A stretch of 64,000 nucleotides of DNA from DATBFU01 sp035498405 (lineage in GTDB: Bacteria; Acidobacteriota; Thermoanaerobaculia; UBA5066; Gp7-AA6), in assembly GCA_035498405.1 (NCBI GenBank), contig DATKAE010000031.1, forward strand, positions 9,618-73,617, read 5' to 3'. The notes beneath the pieces are model-generated. The model was given only the letters and a program-made list of their open reading frames with translations. It was not told the origin of the DNA and ran no database searches. Position numbers and translations under genes: made by a program. Shown one piece after another: positions 60,479 to 64,000 of this stretch (positions are counted from its first letter, which is position 1; the number at the start of each line of letters is the position of its first letter).

Positions 60479-60820
60479 ATGAAGAAGCTCGCTTCGCGGA
60501 TTCTCGTGGGAGCCCTGCTCGTCACCGCGGCGACGTTCGCCATGGCCGCCGACATGGGCAGCTGGACAGGCTGGATCACCGACACCAACTGCGCCGCCAA
60601 GGGCGCCACCGCCAGCCACGCCGAGTGCGCCACCAAGTGCGTCAAGGAGAAGGGCGCCAAGTGGGCCCTCTACAACGCCGCCGACAAGACCACTTGGATC
60701 CTTTCGGACCAGGATGGCGCTGCCAAGATGGTCGGAAAGGGAGAGGTCACCGTCAAGGGAACGGCCGATGCGGCGACCAAGACGATCAAGGTTTCCTCGA
60801 TGGAGATGGCGAAGAAGTAA
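60479..60820 (+). CDS. Small secreted cysteine-containing protein of unknown function
   Basis: The 113-residue product has a clear signal peptide (MKKLASRILVGALLVTAATFAMA). The mature part begins DMGSWTGWITDTNCAAKGA and has three cysteines (38, 50, 54) in a C-x11-C-x3-C pattern, with SHAECATKCVKEKGAKW. The remainder alternates short beta-like strands and ends with TKTIKVSSMEM. Similar small proteins with a WxGxItDxxCa opening occur in acidobacterial genomes, but I know no function. AGGAGG precedes the ATG by seven bases, and an intrinsic terminator follows, so it is a compact single-gene unit. The 73-bp upstream gap is AT-rich and shared with the divergent glycerate kinase gene. Confidence 0.87.
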   Translation: MKKLASRILVGALLVTAATFAMAADMGSWTGWITDTNCAAKGATASHAECATKCVKEKGAKWALYNAADKTTWILSDQDGAAKMVGKGEVTVKGTADAATKTIKVSSMEMAKK

Positions 60821-60845
60821 ATCCGCCTCGATCCGGATTCCAGAG

Positions 60846-60874
60846 AGCCCCGGCACGTCCGGGGCTTTTCTTTT
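60846..60874 (+). terminator. Intrinsic terminator of the small secreted protein gene
   Basis: AGCCCCGG (60846-60853) pairs with CCGGGGCT (60859-60866) around CACGT, followed by TTTTCTTTT. It lies 25 bp past the stop codon at 60820. Confidence 0.92.
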
Positions 60875-60973
60875 CTCGTCACCCTGTCGTCCGCCGGAGC
60901 GGGAACCGCCGCCAAACCCGCTTCTGTCAGAATAAGGGCTTCCCCGGCGGGGTTTTCCGCCGGAAGACGAGCC

Positions 60974-61990
60974 ATGAGCGCCAACCCCTCCCCGAGCGCA
61001 ACGCGCCCCGACGAGTACCCGCCCGCCGGCGGTGAGCACCACTGGGCGAAGGCCTCGCGGGAACTCCGGCATCGGCTCACCCGCGAGGTGCCCCACGAGG
61101 TCTTAAAGGAGTTGCACCGCAAGAGCCCCGCGCGGCATTTCGCCATCGCGATTCGGCAGTTCGGGCTGCTCGCGGTCGCCTCGGTCGTGTCCTGGAGGTT
61201 TTCGCAGCCCTGGATCTGGATTCCCTCGGCGCTCGTGGCCGGCTGGACGGCTTTCAACTTCACGGTGCTCCTGCACGAGGTCGTGCATCGCGCCGTTTGG
61301 AACGGCCCGCGGCCTCGAGCGGAGCGGCTGCTCGGGATCCTCTACGCCCTCCCCTCCGGGATCTCCGCCCTCCAATTCACGCGATGGCACCTGACGCACC
61401 ATGCGGAGCTTGGCGATGCGGAGGCCGACCCGAAGCGGCACTACCTTTCGCCCAAGATCAATCGGCCCTGGTACAAGCTGCTCTACTTCACGCCCGCGCT
61501 CTTCCCCATCTACTTCCGTGCCGCTCGCCGGGAGACGGTGAGCTACCCCACGGCGCTACAGAAACGAATCGGCCGCGAACGGGCGGTGACGATCCTCTTT
61601 CACGTGGCGGCCATGGCGGCTCTCGGCTTGGCGGGCGGGCTCGGGGTGCTCGCGCGCGTCTATCTCGTTCCGTACTTCCTCGTTTTCCCGATCGCCTTCG
61701 CCTTGAACCGGCTCGGCCAGCACTACGCGATCGATCCGGAAGACCCGGCCAAATGGGGAACGGTGATCAAGCCCTCCCGCTTCTGGGATTTCTGGTACCT
61801 CTACTCCGCCTATCACATCGAGCACCACTACTTCACTGCCGTGCCGCTCTACAACCTGCGCCGCCTGCACTTCGCCCTGCGCCCCTTCTTCGACTCGATC
61901 GGCTGGACCCCGGTGACCTACCGGCGGCTGCTCTACGAGTGGATCGTTCGGAATCGGGCGCCCCACACCAACTGGCACCTGGAGGGATGA
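60974..61990 (+). CDS. Membrane fatty acid desaturase family protein
   Basis: The 338-residue protein has three histidine boxes: HEVVH at residue 101, HLTHH at 139 and HIEHH at 281. Hydrophobic stretches separate them (about 61-80, 85-100, 165-185, 205-245). This is the di-iron desaturase/hydroxylase superfamily arrangement (H-x3/4-H, H-x2-HH, H-x2-HH). The enzyme should act on acyl or sphingoid chains at the membrane; chain and position are not predictable. The first 35 residues are not conserved. The ATG at 60974 has no strong Shine-Dalgarno. A possible weak -10 (AGAATA) lies near 60928. Confidence 0.86.
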   Translation: MSANPSPSATRPDEYPPAGGEHHWAKASRELRHRLTREVPHEVLKELHRKSPARHFAIAIRQFGLLAVASVVSWRFSQPWIWIPSALVAGWTAFNFTVLLHEVVHRAVWNGPRPRAERLLGILYALPSGISALQFTRWHLTHHAELGDAEADPKRHYLSPKINRPWYKLLYFTPALFPIYFRAARRETVSYPTALQKRIGRERAVTILFHVAAMAALGLAGGLGVLARVYLVPYFLVFPIAFALNRLGQHYAIDPEDPAKWGTVIKPSRFWDFWYLYSAYHIEHHYFTAVPLYNLRRLHFALRPFFDSIGWTPVTYRRLLYEWIVRNRAPHTNWHLEG

Positions 61991-62044
61991 GCGATCGCGC
62001 GCTCGGGATGACGAGGAGGCGCGGCGACCTCTCGGGATGCCGCT

Positions 62045-62551
62045 CTACTCGAGAGACTTCCTCGTGAGCTCCTCGAGCCCCCGCACGTCCCCTCTGCCGG
62101 TCGCCGTCTCTCCCGACCGGTTGTAGACGACCCGACCGTTCCGGTCGAGGAAGGTCAGGTGCGGAATGGATCCGCCGTAGAAGCGAGCGACGAGCGCCTT
62201 CTGCTCGCGCGCGGGATGGTCGAGGTCCACTACCAAGAAGCGCACTCGGTCCTGGTAGAGGCGGAAGAGCGCAACGAACCGCTCTGCCTCCCGGTTGGTG
62301 TTCCAGCAGTGCGACGTGCCGAAGAAAATCGCCGTCGGCCGGTCCGAGGCGATCCGGCCGTCCGCGAGATTCTTCCCTCGGATCGGGAAGTTCGAGCTCG
62401 AGTCGTCCGTGAAGGAGAGATCTGGGGCGAGCGCCAGCTCCGCGGCGCCGCCCGGACCCCCGGGCGCGGCGGGAAGCGGGACCCCGGAGTCCGCCTTCGC
62501 TCCCATGAAGCCCAGCATCAAGGTGGCCGTCAAGACGAGCGTCGTTCTCAT
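62045..62551 (-). CDS. Exported thioredoxin-fold protein with a single active-site cysteine
   Basis: The 168-residue product has a signal-like N-terminus (MRTTLVLTATLMLGFMGAKA) and a thioredoxin-fold domain: RPTAIFFGTSHCWNTNREA, VRFLVVDLDHP, and cis-proline SIPHLTFLDRNGRVV. The usual CxxC site is CWNT (Cys82 only), so it cannot make an intramolecular disulfide. It could act as a thiol-binding or folding factor. ATG 62551 is chosen because it begins the signal peptide. It converges with the desaturase gene across 54 bp and diverges from the PilT-like gene. Confidence 0.78.
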   Translation of the reverse strand: MRTTLVLTATLMLGFMGAKADSGVPLPAAPGGPGGAAELALAPDLSFTDDSSSNFPIRGKNLADGRIASDRPTAIFFGTSHCWNTNREAERFVALFRLYQDRVRFLVVDLDHPAREQKALVARFYGGSIPHLTFLDRNGRVVYNRSGETATGRGDVRGLEELTRKSLE

Positions 62552-62655
62552 GCCCCGAACTATGGCGATCCGTCGGCGGCCGGTTCTTCCGCTCATCCAG
62601 GCTTTAGTCTCCTCCGCGGACGATCCGTCCCCCGTTTCCGTATGATTCTGCCGGG

Positions 62656-63804
62656 TTGGACGACACCGAGGACTTGAACCGCCTGATCCGGGAGTTGAAC
62701 ACCGGTGTGCGCGGGGATGCCGGGGCGGACGCGGCCCGGCTGACTCACTGGCTCCGGGCGCTTGCCGAGCGCGGCGGGAGCGATCTGCTCCTGGTCGCCG
62801 GGGCGCCCCCCGCCGTGCGTGTGGACGGCGCCGTGCTTGCGCTTTCCGAGGGCCCGCTCTCGGGAGAGGAGATCGCCGAGGCGGTGCTCCCCGCCTTGAA
62901 CGCCGCCCTGCGCTCGCGCTTCCAGCAGGGCGAAATCGCCGACGGCTCCTACAAGGTGGCCGGACTCGGGCGGTTCCGCATCAATCTCCACCGAGAGCGC
63001 GGGCGCGCGGCCGCCGCGGTCCGAGCCCTGCCCTCGCGGCCGCCGCGCCTGGGGTCGCTCGGGCTTCCGCCGGGGACCGAGGCCCTGACCCGGCTTCCCC
63101 GCGGCCTGGTCCTCGTCGGAGGGCCCACCGGCTCGGGCAAGACAACGACGCTGGCGGCCCTCGTCGAGGAGATCAACCTGCGGGACGCCCGCCACATCGT
63201 CACGATCGAGGACCCGATCGAGTACGAGCACCAGAACCTGCGCAGCGTCATCGAACAAGTAGAAATCGGCACCGACGCCCCGGATTTCCCGACCGCGCTC
63301 CGGTCGGCGCTGCGTCAAGCGCCCGACGTGATCGTCATCGGCGAGATGCGCGATACCGAGACGATGAACATCGCGCTCGCGGCGGGGGAAACCGGCCACC
63401 TGGTGTTCTCGACGCTGCACACGTCCGATCTGGCGACCACCGTCGCCCGGATCGCCGACTCATTTTCCTCCGAACGCCAGCCGACGATCCGCCAGGAGCT
63501 GGCGATGGCGCTGACCGCCGTCTTCACGCAGATGCTGCTGCCGACGACGACCGGCGAGCGGGTGCCGGCGGCCGAACTGCTGATGCTCAGTTACGGCGCT
63601 CGCCAGCACATTCGCAAGAACGGCGTGCAGCACCTGCATCAGGAGATCGCGCTCACCCGCAAGCTCGGCTCGTTCAGCCTGGAAGAATCGCTGGCGAGGC
63701 TGGTCAAACGCGGGGTCGTGCCGAAAGGGGAGGCGCAGCTGCGCGCGAACCATCCGGAGGAGTTCGAACACCTCCTCGCGACGCTGCCGTCCTCCGTCAG
63801 TTGA
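62656..63804 (+). CDS. pilT: PilT-type twitching motility/secretion ATPase
   Basis: The 382-residue protein has an N-terminal PAS-like domain with GGSDLLLVAGAPPAVRVDG, a PilT signature. The ATPase core has Walker A GGPTGSGKTTT (Lys162), Asp box TIEDPIEYEH, Walker B APDVIVIGEMRD and His box GHLVFSTLHT. A C-terminal ARQHIRKN replaces the classical AIRNLIRE retraction motif loosely. It powers type IV pilus retraction in its family. The start is TTG at 62656; no better ATG is in frame. No pilus structural gene is in view, so the role rests on sequence alone. Confidence 0.87.
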   Translation: MDDTEDLNRLIRELNTGVRGDAGADAARLTHWLRALAERGGSDLLLVAGAPPAVRVDGAVLALSEGPLSGEEIAEAVLPALNAALRSRFQQGEIADGSYKVAGLGRFRINLHRERGRAAAAVRALPSRPPRLGSLGLPPGTEALTRLPRGLVLVGGPTGSGKTTTLAALVEEINLRDARHIVTIEDPIEYEHQNLRSVIEQVEIGTDAPDFPTALRSALRQAPDVIVIGEMRDTETMNIALAAGETGHLVFSTLHTSDLATTVARIADSFSSERQPTIRQELAMALTAVFTQMLLPTTTGERVPAAELLMLSYGARQHIRKNGVQHLHQEIALTRKLGSFSLEESLARLVKRGVVPKGEAQLRANHPEEFEHLLATLPSSVS

Positions 63805-64000
63805 TATGCGCCGTTCGCGCGTCGAAATGTAAAAGAGAAATCCAAAGCGATGGACAGAAAAGCCGTGCGACTGAAATGAAAACAAAATAGCGGATTAGTC
63901 GTGCGGTGAGATCGATCGACGTCGCCAAACGACGGAAGAGCGCTCGCGAAGGGGCCGGGAAATCCGCTGGAATGAATAGTGCGAACCCTGCGATCGAAAT
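63805..64000. other. Right-edge intergenic region
   Basis: The last 196 bp hold no gene that I can see. The composition is less GC-rich than elsewhere (63820-63900). Near the end, ATGAATAGTGCG (63973-63984) resembles the right end of the MITE-like element (ATGAATAATGCG) with one mismatch, but the rest of an element is not recognisable. Confidence 0.4.

Overview
The window is high-GC, densely packed bacterial chromosome. The best taxonomic clue is the protein at 12414-14537, whose N-terminal half matches the VWFA-related Acidobacterial domain (TIGR03436 type). It sits next to two Oar-like TonB-dependent receptors with carboxypeptidase-regulatory N-termini and several sulfatase-like/TPR hybrids. 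I infer an Acidobacteriota member (class not resolvable from sequence alone). No rRNA, tRNA, CRISPR, prophage or intact transposase gene was seen.

Layout. 1-11.1 kb is a mixed housekeeping block: a truncated phytoene-desaturase-like oxidoreductase, a bacilliredoxin, a secreted M24 peptidase, a YVTN beta-propeller, a DUF5009/HGSNAT-like acyltransferase, a double VOC protein, thiC under a TPP riboswitch, a DUF3313 lipoprotein and a membrane-tethered Ser/Thr kinase. 11.1-28.9 kb, all on the minus strand, is the most distinctive locus. It holds a regulatory-domain/TPR protein plus sulfatase-like/TPR protein behind a sigma-70-like promoter, two tandem paralogous Oar-type receptors each preceded by a sigma-54 (-24/-12) promoter, two more sulfatase-like/TPR proteins, the VWFA protein and a gluzincin-type peptidase. 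29-37.3 kb is minus strand: amidohydrolase, small lipoprotein, GT-C-like membrane protein, then an Lhr-type helicase. 37.4-40.4 kb (plus) has a DapB-like dehydrogenase, a SRPBCC protein with an apparent CTG start and a photolyase. 40.4-42.5 kb is a beta-helix surface protein.

42.7-51.2 kb is a cell-shape locus on the minus strand: a FecR-domain membrane protein, then mreB-mreC-mreD-mrdA-rodA-rng, with mostly 4-nt overlaps and a terminator at the end. 51.4-56.1 kb (plus) is a PpiD/SurA-like chaperone, ruvA, ruvB and a diacylglycerol-kinase-like lipid kinase. 56.1-60.4 kb (minus) has glycerate 2-kinase, a B12-binding radical SAM protein and a secreted aminopeptidase P. 60.5-63.8 kb has a small secreted Cys protein, a fatty acid desaturase, a thioredoxin-fold protein with one cysteine, and a PilT-type ATPase.

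Two copies of a roughly 233-bp element with terminal inverted repeats (4260-4492 and 33531-33762) each sit directly after a stop codon and look like a non-autonomous mobile element. The main candidates for something undescribed are this element and the sigma-54-linked cluster of Oar-like receptors with three sulfatase-like/TPR proteins. All three of those carry Thr-x-Pro-Ser-His where sulfatases have Cys/Ser-x-Pro-x-Arg.
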